From Paracoccaceae bacterium (GTDB taxonomy: Bacteria; Pseudomonadota; Alphaproteobacteria; Rhodobacterales; Rhodobacteraceae), in assembly GCA_009920815.1 (NCBI GenBank), contig RFZH01000028.1:1-15832 (forward strand): a stretch of DNA of 15,832 nt, written 5' to 3'. Below the pieces are notes generated by a model that saw only the letters and a program-made list of their open reading frames with translations, was not told the origin of the DNA and searched no databases. Every line of letters starts with the position of its first letter. Position 1 is the stretch's first letter. The position numbers and the translations under genes are program-made. Shown here piece after piece: positions 1 to 7,694 of the stretch.

Positions 1-102
1 GCACCAAGGCAAAAATTTTGGATAAGACGCGACATCGGCGACCAAGTCGTACATTTGCTGGGCGGAATAGGGCAGGGAACGGGTTTCAGAATGTGTTGGC
101 AT
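1..102 (-). CDS. RatA/COQ10-like START-domain protein, 5' part only
   Basis: Only the first 34 codons are inside the window; the gene continues past position 1. The peptide starts MPTHSETRSLPYSAQQMYDL and continues with VADVASYPKFLPWC. That is the N-terminus of the SRPBCC/START family containing mitochondrial COQ10 (ubiquinone binding) and bacterial RatA: a short strand, the YSAQQMYDLVADVxxYPxFLPWC helix and the proline-tryptophan-cysteine turn. Family members bind a hydrophobic ligand such as ubiquinone; a ribosome-association toxin role has been proposed for E. coli RatA. The ATG at 102 is the natural start and nothing in frame precedes it that resembles the family. It is divergent from the hypoxanthine phosphoribosyltransferase gene with a 68-base gap that must hold both promoters. 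Family assignment is good; the exact role is inference. Confidence 0.75.
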   Translation of the reverse strand, partial: MPTHSETRSLPYSAQQMYDLVADVASYPKFLPWC

Positions 103-170
103 GGGCACTCTTTTCGCGTAACAGTGTTCCGTGATGTGACGGTTTAGGCGGCAAAAATCAAGGGGATGCC

Positions 171-710
171 ATGACAAAACGCCCATATGTGATTGATGAA
201 ATGATTTCGGCCAAGGCAATTGCCGCCAGAATCGAAGAGCTTAGCCGTGAAATTCATGCCGAATTCAAAGATACAAATAAGCTCGTCGTTGTGGGTCTAT
301 TGCGCGGATCTTTTGTGTTTATTGCGGATTTGGTGCGAGAATTGGATCTTCCTGTCGAGGTCGATTTTCTAGAGGCGTCATCATATGGTGACGGAATGGA
401 AACCTCTCGCGAGGTCCGTATACTCAAGGATTTGCGCGGCGCAATTGAGGGTCGTGATGTCTTGGTCGTCGAAGATATTGTCGATACGGGTTTTACCCTC
501 TCTCATGTCATCCATTTATTAGAATCGCGCAATCCGGCGCGTATGAAAACCATAGCCTTGTTGGATAAACCCTCGCGGCGCGAAGTTCCGATTAAGGCGG
601 ATTGGACCGGTTTCCAAATTCCCGATGAATTTGTTGTCGGCTATGGGATCGACTTTGCACAGCGCAATCGCAATCTTGGATATATTGGCAAGGTTCGCTT
701 TACTGATTAA
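171..710 (+). CDS. hpt: hypoxanthine phosphoribosyltransferase
   Basis: This cytosolic purine-salvage enzyme transfers phosphoribose from PRPP to hypoxanthine (and usually guanine), giving IMP or GMP. The 179 residues match the usual family length of about 180. Visible family elements are the LLRGSF loop (residues 43-48), the acidic PRPP-binding signature VVEDIVDTGFTL (99-110), the lysine of LDKPSRR (131-137) that contacts the purine, and VVGYGIDF (155-162), which closes the base pocket. The start ATG follows an AAGGGGA ribosome binding site at about 160-166. Its TAA stop shares the bases TTAA with the stop of the convergent RTX gene, so there is no spacer for a terminator between them. The gene is complete. 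Confidence 0.95.
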   Translation: MTKRPYVIDEMISAKAIAARIEELSREIHAEFKDTNKLVVVGLLRGSFVFIADLVRELDLPVEVDFLEASSYGDGMETSREVRILKDLRGAIEGRDVLVVEDIVDTGFTLSHVIHLLESRNPARMKTIALLDKPSRREVPIKADWTGFQIPDEFVVGYGIDFAQRNRNLGYIGKVRFTD

Positions 711-1660
711 ACGGACGACACGCCGTCATAGAGGCTATCGTTTTTGGCGATCAGTGAAATCGCAGAGGTGTCGGTAATTGCGCCGCCCAAGCCCGCAATC
801 GCTTGGCCATCCAAATAGACCAAGGTTACATTGTCGTCTGACATAATTTGATAAGACAAGGTTGGGACAATATCATTGCCGTTTTCATCTTGTCGTGGGG
901 TATAATGGATTTCCAGACTGTCTACAGCAGGATCAAAGTCGTCGATCACGGCCATATCGGTCGATCCATCTGTTGTAACCATTTGAAACAGATCTGATCC
1001 TTCCCCGCCGAGAACGGTATCATTATTGGTAAAAATCAAACGGTCATCCCCTGTGCCGCCGTCTAATTTGTCCCCCATTCCGCGGGTGTAATCGGCGGTA
1101 TTGTCCGCGCGATCTGACGTCAGAATGTCATTCCCGTCACCACCAAATATTGTATCCAATCCGCCGCCCCCCGATAGGGTGTCGTCGCCCTGATCGCCGT
1201 ACAGATAGTCGTCGCCAAGATTACCCTCGATCATATCGTTGCCTGCGTCGCCATAAAGCGCATCTGCGCCGTCAAGCCCGTACAGCGTATCTGCCCCTGT
1301 ACCGCCGAAAACAGTATCATTGCCGCTGTTTGCGATGATCACGTCATTTCCTGCATCGCCCTCAAGCCAATCGTTCAGGTCACCACCTGTGATAATATCG
1401 TCACCGCCATGCCCAAACAGCGCTACAGCGCCATCTTTTGGCTCTGCAGTGATTTGATCATTGGTATCTGCGCCTGCGGCTATGGTGCCGAACAAAGTCT
1501 GGTCAAACCCGACGTTTATTTCATTTTCAGGATCCGTATTGTCTTGGGTGTCGTCATTTTGATCGTTATCGTTTGAGCTATCGCCAAAAGTCAGCCATCC
1601 CATTTCTAGGATGAACCCAAAAATAAACAGGGCTGCGTTCCCCAATAGTGCTAATTCCAT
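707..1660 (-). CDS. RTX-type calcium-binding repeat protein
   Basis: The 317-residue product has a hydrophobic N-terminus (about residues 3-25), then a very acidic Asn/Asp-rich linker (27-50), then about eleven glycine/aspartate nonapeptides of the form GGxGxDxLx at residues 81-180 (for example GGTGADTLYG, GDAGNDMIEG, GGDGNDILTS), and a C-terminal domain of about 130 residues. Such repeats form a parallel beta-roll that binds calcium, and RTX proteins are usually exported by a type I system using an uncleaved C-terminal signal. The hydrophobic N-terminus is odd for a type I substrate and may be an anchor. No protease, lipase or other catalytic domain is visible, and no T1SS gene is nearby. 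A plausible ribosome binding site (AAGGG) precedes the ATG. The stop overlaps the hpt stop. Confidence 0.85.
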   Translation of the reverse strand: MELALLGNAALFIFGFILEMGWLTFGDSSNDNDQNDDTQDNTDPENEINVGFDQTLFGTIAAGADTNDQITAEPKDGAVALFGHGGDDIITGGDLNDWLEGDAGNDVIIANSGNDTVFGGTGADTLYGLDGADALYGDAGNDMIEGNLGDDYLYGDQGDDTLSGGGGLDTIFGGDGNDILTSDRADNTADYTRGMGDKLDGGTGDDRLIFTNNDTVLGGEGSDLFQMVTTDGSTDMAVIDDFDPAVDSLEIHYTPRQDENGNDIVPTLSYQIMSDDNVTLVYLDGQAIAGLGGAITDTSAISLIAKNDSLYDGVSSV

Positions 1661-1830
1661 ACCAACTACCCTTAATACGTCAAATTTGAAATAACGGTCA
1701 TTTGTGGCAAAACTACGGAGGGAATTAGGTAAAAGTTCCCCTTATTTCACAATTTGGCCCAATCCAGCGAGAATGACGGCGGATAATTTGCGCATGCTGC
1801 GATATGACGTGTCAGCGTATGATCGGGTAC

Positions 1831-1852
1831 GGCGGCAAATTTGCCGCCTTTT
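1831..1852 (+). terminator. perfect palindrome plus T-tract, orphan terminator-like element
   Basis: GGCGGCAAATTTGCCGCC (1831-1848) is a perfect 18-base palindrome. As RNA it folds into a GC-rich six-pair stem with a six-base loop, followed directly by TTTT and a T-rich stretch. The T-tract orients it to the plus strand. It lies between two divergent genes, so no plus-strand protein gene precedes it within more than 1 kb. It may end a short leader or small RNA, or be a DNA operator. Confidence 0.45.
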
Positions 1853-1935
1853 CATCATTTTATGACGGCTTACGCCTTTTGTTGCCCTTTGAAATGGCTA
1901 TGTTACCCACACACATAAGATTGTAGGATTCGAGA

Positions 1936-3975
1936 ATGACAAAAGATCCCTTGATCGTCTTTACGCCATCGGGCAAACGTGGCCGCTTTCCAGTTGGAAC
2001 ACCTGTGCTAACCGCCGCCCGTCAACTGGGTGTTGATTTGGATTCCGTTTGTGGGGGGCGCGGCATTTGCAGTAAATGCCAAATCACGCCGTCCTATGGC
2101 GAATTTTCAAAACACGGCGTTACCGTCGAAGCGGATGCATTGTCCGAATGGAATGCGGTAGAACAACGGTATCAAGACAAACGTGGTCTGAAACCTGGAC
2201 GCCGCTTGGGATGTCAGGCGACCGTACAAGGCGATATCGTCATCGACGTGCCCCCCGAAAGCCAAGTGCACAAACAAGTTGTGCGCAAAGCCGCGAGCGC
2301 ACGTGTGATCGAAATGGATCCTGCGACCAAACTATATTTTGTCGAAGTCGAAGAACCCGATATGCACGTGCCAACAGGCGACTTTGAACGCCTATCGCGC
2401 GCCTTGGCGGAACAATGGGGTATTGAGGGCGTTGTTGCTGATCTCTCTGTGATCCGAAAATTACAACCCCGCTTGCGCAAAGGCAATTGGGCTGTGACGG
2501 TTGCGGTCTATAATGACCACACGGGCGCCGCTCCGCGTGTATTGGACGTTTGGTCTGGATTGCATGAGGCGGGTATTTACGGCATCGCGATCGATCTGGG
2601 GTCCACCACAATCGCCGCGCATTTAACCGATTTGACAACCGGCGAAGTCATTGAAAGCGCAGGGCTCATGAATCCGCAAATCCGCTTTGGCGAAGATTTG
2701 ATGAGCCGCGTGAGCTATTCCATGATGAATGCAGGCGGCGATCAGGAAATGACCCGTGCCGTGCGCGATGCATTAAACACTTTGATGCAGGATCTCGCAG
2801 AGGCGGCCGGGATTGATCCGCAGCTCATGCTTGAGGTCACGTTTGTCTGTAATCCGGTCATGCACCATCTGTTAATAGGTGTGGATCCCGTCGAATTGGG
2901 GCAGGCGCCCTTTGCCCTGGCCACGTCGCAGTCGATGTCAATGGCGGCGTCTGAGTTGGATTTGACTGTGATGAACGCATCGGCGCGTTGTTATATCCTG
3001 CCGTGCATCGCGGGCCATGTGGGCGCGGATGCGGCGGCGGTTGCCTTATCCGAAGAACCCAACAAATCCGAAGATTTGGTTCTTATCGTGGACGTGGGCA
3101 CCAATGCCGAATTGCTTTTGGGCAATAAAACCCGCGTATTGGCATGTTCATCCCCCACAGGGCCCGCGTTCGAGGGCGCTCAGATCAGTGCCGGTCAACG
3201 CGCAGCCCCTGGTGCCATTGAGCGCATCGAAATTGATCCCGTGACCAAAGAACCGCGGTTTCGTGTAATCGGATGCGATCTTTGGTCCGACGAAGACGGA
3301 TTTGCAGAGGCCACCAAAGCATCGGGCATTACGGGCATCTGTGGATCGGGAATTATCGAAGCGGTTGCCGAATTGCGCATGGCGGGCCTGATGGACGACA
3401 GCGGTTTGATCGGCTCGCCCGAAGCCACAGGAACCGCGCGCTGCATCGCGCAGGGGCGCACCTATTCTTATGTGATTTATGACGCAACAGCCCAAGATGG
3501 CCCCATGATTAGCGTGACCCAAGGCGATATTCGCGCAATCCAACTGGCAAAATCTGCGCTCTATGCCGGTGCGCGATTGCTGATGGACGAGATGGAGGTC
3601 GAGTCCGTCGATCGCGTCGTTTTGGCCGGTGCGTTCGGGGCACATATTTCGGCAAAGCATGCGCTTGTCTTGGGCATGATCCCTGACGTTCCGTTGGAAC
3701 AAGTGCAATCCGCCGGCAATGCCGCGGGGACGGGCGCGCGTATCGCGCTGTGTAACATTGGATCGCGCCGCGCGATCGAAGCAACTGTGGGCCAAATCAC
3801 AAAAGTCGAAACCGCGATCGCGCCCAAGTTCCAAGAACATTTTGTGGCGGCTAATGCGATACCGCACAAAACGGCTGAATTTGGAAATCTGCGCAGCATT
3901 GTCCAACTGCCAGATGTCAGCTTCAATACCGGGGGCGGGGATGATGCAGGCCGGCGTCGGCGTCGTCGCGGGTAA
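1936..3975 (+). CDS. ferredoxin-ASKHA protein, reductive activator of corrinoid proteins (RACE family)
   Basis: The 679-residue protein is a fusion. Residues 1 to about 100 are a 2Fe-2S ferredoxin with C39-x5-C45-x2-C48 and a fourth cysteine at C93. From about 215 onward it is an ASKHA-fold ATPase domain: IDLGSTTIAAHL (first phosphate loop), LIVDVGTNAELLL (second), TGPAFEGAQISAGQ, GSGIIEAV, and RVVLAGAFGAHIS (adenosine motif). Proteins of this architecture use ATP and an electron from the iron-sulfur cluster to reduce an inactive Co(II) corrinoid to Co(I) on partner proteins of methyltransferase systems. The C-terminus is a run of six arginines after a glycine/aspartate patch. An AGGA ribosome binding site lies about 9 bases upstream of the ATG. 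No corrinoid protein or methyltransferase is in the window, so the partner is unknown. The family call is firm; the substrate is inference. Confidence 0.88.
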   Translation: MTKDPLIVFTPSGKRGRFPVGTPVLTAARQLGVDLDSVCGGRGICSKCQITPSYGEFSKHGVTVEADALSEWNAVEQRYQDKRGLKPGRRLGCQATVQGDIVIDVPPESQVHKQVVRKAASARVIEMDPATKLYFVEVEEPDMHVPTGDFERLSRALAEQWGIEGVVADLSVIRKLQPRLRKGNWAVTVAVYNDHTGAAPRVLDVWSGLHEAGIYGIAIDLGSTTIAAHLTDLTTGEVIESAGLMNPQIRFGEDLMSRVSYSMMNAGGDQEMTRAVRDALNTLMQDLAEAAGIDPQLMLEVTFVCNPVMHHLLIGVDPVELGQAPFALATSQSMSMAASELDLTVMNASARCYILPCIAGHVGADAAAVALSEEPNKSEDLVLIVDVGTNAELLLGNKTRVLACSSPTGPAFEGAQISAGQRAAPGAIERIEIDPVTKEPRFRVIGCDLWSDEDGFAEATKASGITGICGSGIIEAVAELRMAGLMDDSGLIGSPEATGTARCIAQGRTYSYVIYDATAQDGPMISVTQGDIRAIQLAKSALYAGARLLMDEMEVESVDRVVLAGAFGAHISAKHALVLGMIPDVPLEQVQSAGNAAGTGARIALCNIGSRRAIEATVGQITKVETAIAPKFQEHFVAANAIPHKTAEFGNLRSIVQLPDVSFNTGGGDDAGRRRRRRG

Positions 3976-4006
3976 GAATTTCGAATTGCTGCGCAATCCG
4001 ACGAAC

Positions 4007-4025
4007 GTGGGGGCTTTGCCCCCAC
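4007..4025 (+). terminator. GC hairpin after the ASKHA gene
   Basis: GTGGGGGC-TTT-GCCCCCAC is a perfect eight-pair stem with a three-base loop, 31 bases after the TAA of the ASKHA gene. Only a weak T-rich stretch (TTGCGTATTT) follows, so it is probably a terminator or 3' end stabiliser rather than a textbook intrinsic terminator. Confidence 0.6.
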
Positions 4026-4065
4026 ACCCCTTGCGTATTTGTGTCAAGCACAGTTCATTTTCTGT

Positions 4066-4090
4066 CTAAAAATATCCTCGCCGAAGGCGA
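4066..4090 (-). terminator. intrinsic terminator of the M48/VWA cluster
   Basis: Read on the minus strand, TCGCC-TTC-GGCGA (4090-4078) forms a tight tetraloop-like hairpin followed by GGATATTTTTAG. It lies 24 bases after the stop of the M48 protease gene and would end the minus-strand cluster. It faces the hairpin at 4007-4025, as expected between convergent units. Confidence 0.6.
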
Positions 4091-4113
4091 AAAATACGTC
4101 AGCCAGTTTGCGG

Positions 4114-4794
4114 CTAGCTTTGCCATTTGATAAGGTTGGACCTAATCGCGTCGATCCGGGTTTCGGTGTCTGGGTGGCTTAAAAGCCACGCAGGTGGACG
4201 GTTTGTTATGCCTGTCAATTCATCTAATTTTTCAAACATTGAAATTTGTGCCTGAGCACCAATCTTCGCTTTTTCCAAAAGCGCGGTGGCATAAGCATCT
4301 GCTTCGAACTCATCAGAACGCGACAGTTTGGCCATCAGCAAATTTGCTACAAAATTTGCGACGGCCATGCCAAACATCGGGATGAAACGCGATAGTATTG
4401 CGCCTAGGGCCATGCGCACGGCGTTCTGACCGCCAAAATCAATCATGCGTCGTTTGGAATGACCCAATGCGACGTGGCCGATTTCGTGTGCAATAACCGA
4501 CGCCAATTCCGCTGCGCTGACCTGACCCTGTCTAAACCGGTCATAAAAGCCCTTGGTTATGAACACGCGGCCGTCAGGCGCAGCGAGCCCGTTTACAGGT
4601 TCAATATGATACAGGAAAACGGGGATATCCTCGACCTCCATGGCGCGGGCCAGTTTTTTGATTTCAGTGCGCAAAGCGGGGTCAACCAATTGGGTCGATT
4701 TCTGATCAAGTTCGCGCATCATGCGACGCGATGACAACTTATACATTGCCACAGCGTAAAGGATCGCCAAGAGAAAAGGTAAGAAACGTAACAT
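4114..4794 (-). CDS. M48-family membrane-anchored zinc metalloprotease
   Basis: The 226-residue protein begins with one hydrophobic segment (residues 1-19), followed by a basic patch, which suggests an inner-membrane anchor. The catalytic zinc site is HEIGH (103-107), and the third ligand is probably E162 in SDEFEADAYA. A final SHPDTETRI motif (207-215) is typical of M48 proteases. A second hydrophobic stretch at about 130-155 may be membrane-associated. Homologues such as HtpX and BepA degrade misfolded membrane or envelope proteins. It is the last gene of a minus-strand cluster, 39 bases after the VWA gene, and is followed by a hairpin terminator. It may cooperate with the MoxR/VWA pair in envelope quality control; that link is inference from gene order. 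Confidence 0.88.
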   Translation of the reverse strand: MLRFLPFLLAILYAVAMYKLSSRRMMRELDQKSTQLVDPALRTEIKKLARAMEVEDIPVFLYHIEPVNGLAAPDGRVFITKGFYDRFRQGQVSAAELASVIAHEIGHVALGHSKRRMIDFGGQNAVRMALGAILSRFIPMFGMAVANFVANLLMAKLSRSDEFEADAYATALLEKAKIGAQAQISMFEKLDELTGITNRPPAWLLSHPDTETRIDAIRSNLIKWQS

Positions 4795-4833
4795 GGCCTA
4801 GATATGATGTGCCACTGCGCCCATGTCTAGCCC

Positions 4834-6018
4834 CTAACGCGCAAGTTCCTTCATCGCGCTTTCAAGACCCGAAAGGGTAAGTCCGAACATGCGGTTCTCA
4901 AAGATGTCTTTGATCATCTTGATCGACGGAGTATAGCCCCACAGCCGTTCCTGGACGGGGTTTAACCAGATGCTGTTGGGCCATTTTGCGATGGCACGGC
5001 CAAGCCATACTTGTCCTGCTTCGGCGTTCCAATGTTCATTGGCACCCCCGGCATAGGCTATTTCATAGGGCGACATAGAGGCGTCCCCCACAAAGATACA
5101 TTTATAATCGGACCCATAGGTGTTGAGAATGTCCATGGTCGACATTTGTTCGTTCCAACGCCGCGCATTATCGCGCCAAACGCCTTCGTAAAGGCAATTG
5201 TGGAAATAAAAATATTCCATATGCTTGAATTCGCTGCGGGCGGCAGAAAAGAGTTCTTCGACCATTTTGATATAGGGATCCATTGATCCACCGACATCTA
5301 AAAATAACAAAACCTTAACTGCGTTGCGCCGTTCGGGACGGGTTTGCACGTCAAGATAACCATGTTCGGCGGTGGCACGGATGGTATTGTCGATGTCCAA
5401 TTCATGCTCGGCCCCGTCGCGCGCCCAGCGGCGCAGACGTTTCAGGGCCACTTTGATATTGCGCGTGCCCAGCTCGATATTGTCATCAAGGTTTTTGAAA
5501 TCGCGTTTGTCCCAGACTTTCACCGCACGTTGATGACGGCTTTTGTCTTGGCCGATGCGCACGCCTTCGGGGTTATAGCCATACGCCCCAAAGGGGGATG
5601 TCCCTGCCGTGCCAACCCATTTATTGCCGCCTTGATGACGGCCCTTTTGTTCGCGCAGGCGATCTTTGAGGGTTTCCATCAATTTATCAAACCCGCCGAG
5701 GGATTTGATCTCGGCCATTTCTTCTGCGCTTAGATGTTTTTCGGCCAGCTTTTCCAACCATTCGGCAGGCAGGTTTACTGCCTCAAGCACTTGGTCAAGT
5801 GAAATGCTTTCAAGCCCTTTGAATGTGTTTGAAAATGCGCGGTCATAGCGATCTAGATGACGTTCGTCTTTGACCATGATGATCCGCCCGAGGTAATAAA
5901 ACGCCTCGATGTCATAGGTCGCAAGCCCGTAATCCAGCGCCTCTAGAAAGCCCAAATATTCCCTGAGTGATACGGGCACTCCGGTTTTGCGCAGGCTATC
6001 AAAAAACGGCAGGAACAT
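4834..6018 (-). CDS. CoxE-like VWA-domain protein, MoxR partner
   Basis: This 394-residue soluble protein has an N-terminal helical region (1 to about 125), a basic Gly-rich linker (125-170), and a C-terminal von Willebrand A domain. The metal-ion-dependent adhesion site is degenerate but recognisable: FLDVGGSMD with DxGxS at 241-245, a later GTRN threonine region upstream, and VGDASMSPYEI as the second acidic loop. VWA proteins of this type pair with MoxR AAA+ ATPases, and the pair is thought to act as a chaperone that inserts metals or matures protein complexes (CoxD/CoxE in CO dehydrogenase is the known example). The moxR gene is upstream on the same strand, and the 54-residue membrane protein ends three bases before this start. 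The length is normal and the frame is intact. The client is not identifiable here. Confidence 0.85.
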   Translation of the reverse strand: MFLPFFDSLRKTGVPVSLREYLGFLEALDYGLATYDIEAFYYLGRIIMVKDERHLDRYDRAFSNTFKGLESISLDQVLEAVNLPAEWLEKLAEKHLSAEEMAEIKSLGGFDKLMETLKDRLREQKGRHQGGNKWVGTAGTSPFGAYGYNPEGVRIGQDKSRHQRAVKVWDKRDFKNLDDNIELGTRNIKVALKRLRRWARDGAEHELDIDNTIRATAEHGYLDVQTRPERRNAVKVLLFLDVGGSMDPYIKMVEELFSAARSEFKHMEYFYFHNCLYEGVWRDNARRWNEQMSTMDILNTYGSDYKCIFVGDASMSPYEIAYAGGANEHWNAEAGQVWLGRAIAKWPNSIWLNPVQERLWGYTPSIKMIKDIFENRMFGLTLSGLESAMKELAR

Positions 6019-6021
6019 GGC

Positions 6022-6186
6022 TTATAAAAAGGTGCGGTGGAACACGATTGTTCCCATAAGCCCTAATACGCCAAATAAAATTCCAAAACCAACGGCGTAT
6101 TGCAACATGTCGATCTTGTTGCCTTTGTGTTTCTTTGCTGTCCGCGCGCCAATAAAAGCACCGATCAATCCGATAATAATGTACAT
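6022..6186 (-). CDS. 54-residue membrane protein
   Basis: A short gene between the VWA gene and the DUF2927 gene. The product begins MYIIIGLIGAFIGARTAKKH and has two hydrophobic helices: residues 2-13 (glycine-rich, GxxxG-like) and about 29-49, separated by the basic loop RTAKKHKGNK. Two helices joined by a basic, presumably cytoplasmic, loop suggest a hairpin in the inner membrane. The stop codon lies three bases before the VWA start, and the start lies three bases after the DUF2927 stop. This tight packing, with no competing ORF, supports it being a real gene of the operon. I do not know its function. I recall similar roseobacter proteins being labelled apolipoprotein acyltransferase, which cannot be right for so short a chain. 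Confidence 0.75.
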   Translation of the reverse strand: MYIIIGLIGAFIGARTAKKHKGNKIDMLQYAVGFGILFGVLGLMGTIVFHRTFL

Positions 6187-6189
6187 TGC

Positions 6190-7494
6190 TTATCCATTTT
6201 TTCGGTTAAGCGGGTTCAAAGCATTGATTTCCCGCAATTTGGATCTGAGATAGTTTTCTGATCCAAACCCGTAACGCGCCCACGTCAAACTGTCCAGACG
6301 TACTTTGCGCGCTTCGGACGCGCGTCCGGTCAGTTCCAGCGCCTCGGCACGCAACAGCATCAGTGTCGATAACAGCGATGCATTTTCATTATCATAAGCG
6401 ACGTCCAAGTAAGGCGCCAATATGAGAAGGGCTTTTTCACCCTGACCGACCGCGATGTTGTGCGCGGCAAGCTGTGTTGCAGTATGCGCGGCATAAAGTT
6501 CTGCCTTGGGCGCATTCACAAAAATGTTATGTGCAATCTGAAACATATCTAGCGCGGTTTGGGGGGCATTGTGTTGTATGACGCGCCCCATCGCAAAATA
6601 GCTAAAGCCCAGAGATGGTCGTTGTAATTTGCCTCGCGCGCAAGTGATATGGCGCGGCGGGCGGCACTTGGGCGGTCTTGGGCGGCTGTGCCAGGTCCAA
6701 GCGCCTGAGAAATTGCCATATTCCATGCCCGTGATGTGGGCACTGCGTTGCGCGCAGGTATCTGATCACCGCGTGGGTTTAGGCGGGATAACAAAGACGG
6801 CAGCCGCGCGGCGACCTCTTGGCGGGTCATGCCGCTGCGCAATTCTGGCGCATAGGCAATTTTCAAAACAGTCGTATCAAAGGTTGTCAATATGTTGTGG
6901 ATGTTGTCGTCGTTAAACACCGAATTGGGCAGACGGTACATGTCGTTTAGCGGCGCCAATGACTGTGCAAATTCTTCGTGCAGACAATCGCGAATTTCCT
7001 GTGGCGCCGCATCTGATGGCAGAAAAATTGAAACGAGCGATCGTGTTGTTTGACGGCTCCAGCTGGTTACTTCGGTTTTGCGCAGGCGCTTGGATTCACC
7101 CAATGATGTCACATTTGGCGCAACAAAACAGGCCGCGGTCGGAAATGTGGATTTAATGTCTTGGCGTGAAATGGCGTGGATGTTGATGTTTGCGGTTTTT
7201 GATGTCGTTTGAAAAATGTCTATGTCCGCTTCAGAGCGCAGTCGGTTGATCAACCGGTTTAATTCCGCGGGCAAGGGGGCTGGGATACGGCCGTGTATGG
7301 CAACGGATATCGGGCCCTCAAATCGGGTGAACACCGGCAACGCCTTACCCGTTTCAAGCTGAAACGTCAGATCCAAAAAATCTGTCGCCAAGTCTTTGTT
7401 TGAGACCGATAACGTCGTCGGGGGGGGCGACGGGAAACGGAGGAACACATGCGTTTAGCATGATGCAAAATGGGAGCAGTAATTTTTTCATCAT
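6190..7494 (-). pseudogene. DUF2927-domain lipoprotein, two frameshifts
   Basis: Three overlapping pieces rebuild one protein of about 434 residues. The first begins MMKKLLLPFCIMLNACVPP at 7494, with the lipobox LNAC marking a lipoprotein signal peptide. The second frame starts after the run of eight G at 7420-7427 and carries the DUF2927 signature region (DFLDLTFQLETGKALPVFTRFEGPISVAI). The third frame resumes at about 6603 and gives an alpha-helical, TPR-like C-terminus (SYFAMGRVIQHNAPQTALDM onward). The first shift is explained by one extra base in the G8 tract and the second by one missing base in the AAA run near 6603-6606, so the ends share a frame and only the middle is shifted. Both indels sit in homopolymers, so sequencing error is a serious alternative to real inactivation. 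Function unknown; predicted to sit in the envelope. Confidence 0.75.
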
Positions 7495-7694
7495 AATCGC
7501 ACTAGGTTTCCAAAAGTTCAGACCACAAAGCATGCATTGCAAAATACAAAATCACGCACTCCAATACCAAAAACACGGCATGCTCATTTGGAAACACGCT
7601 ATGGGGGCATTGGGGCCAAAATGTGACCGCTCTTGGACACTAGCCGATTATTTCAGCGTCAAAAATAAGTTTTTCGAACCAGTGTTATTTTGAT

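Noticed and set aside
1773..1865. 30-codon frame upstream of the corrinoid activase
   Set aside because: No good ribosome binding site and no family resemblance; mentioned only as a possible leader in the terminator finding.
3148..4047. 299-codon open frame opposite the ASKHA gene
   Set aside because: It is antisense to a well-recognised conserved protein, its translation is rich in Arg/Cys/His with no domain, and it spans the terminator hairpin.
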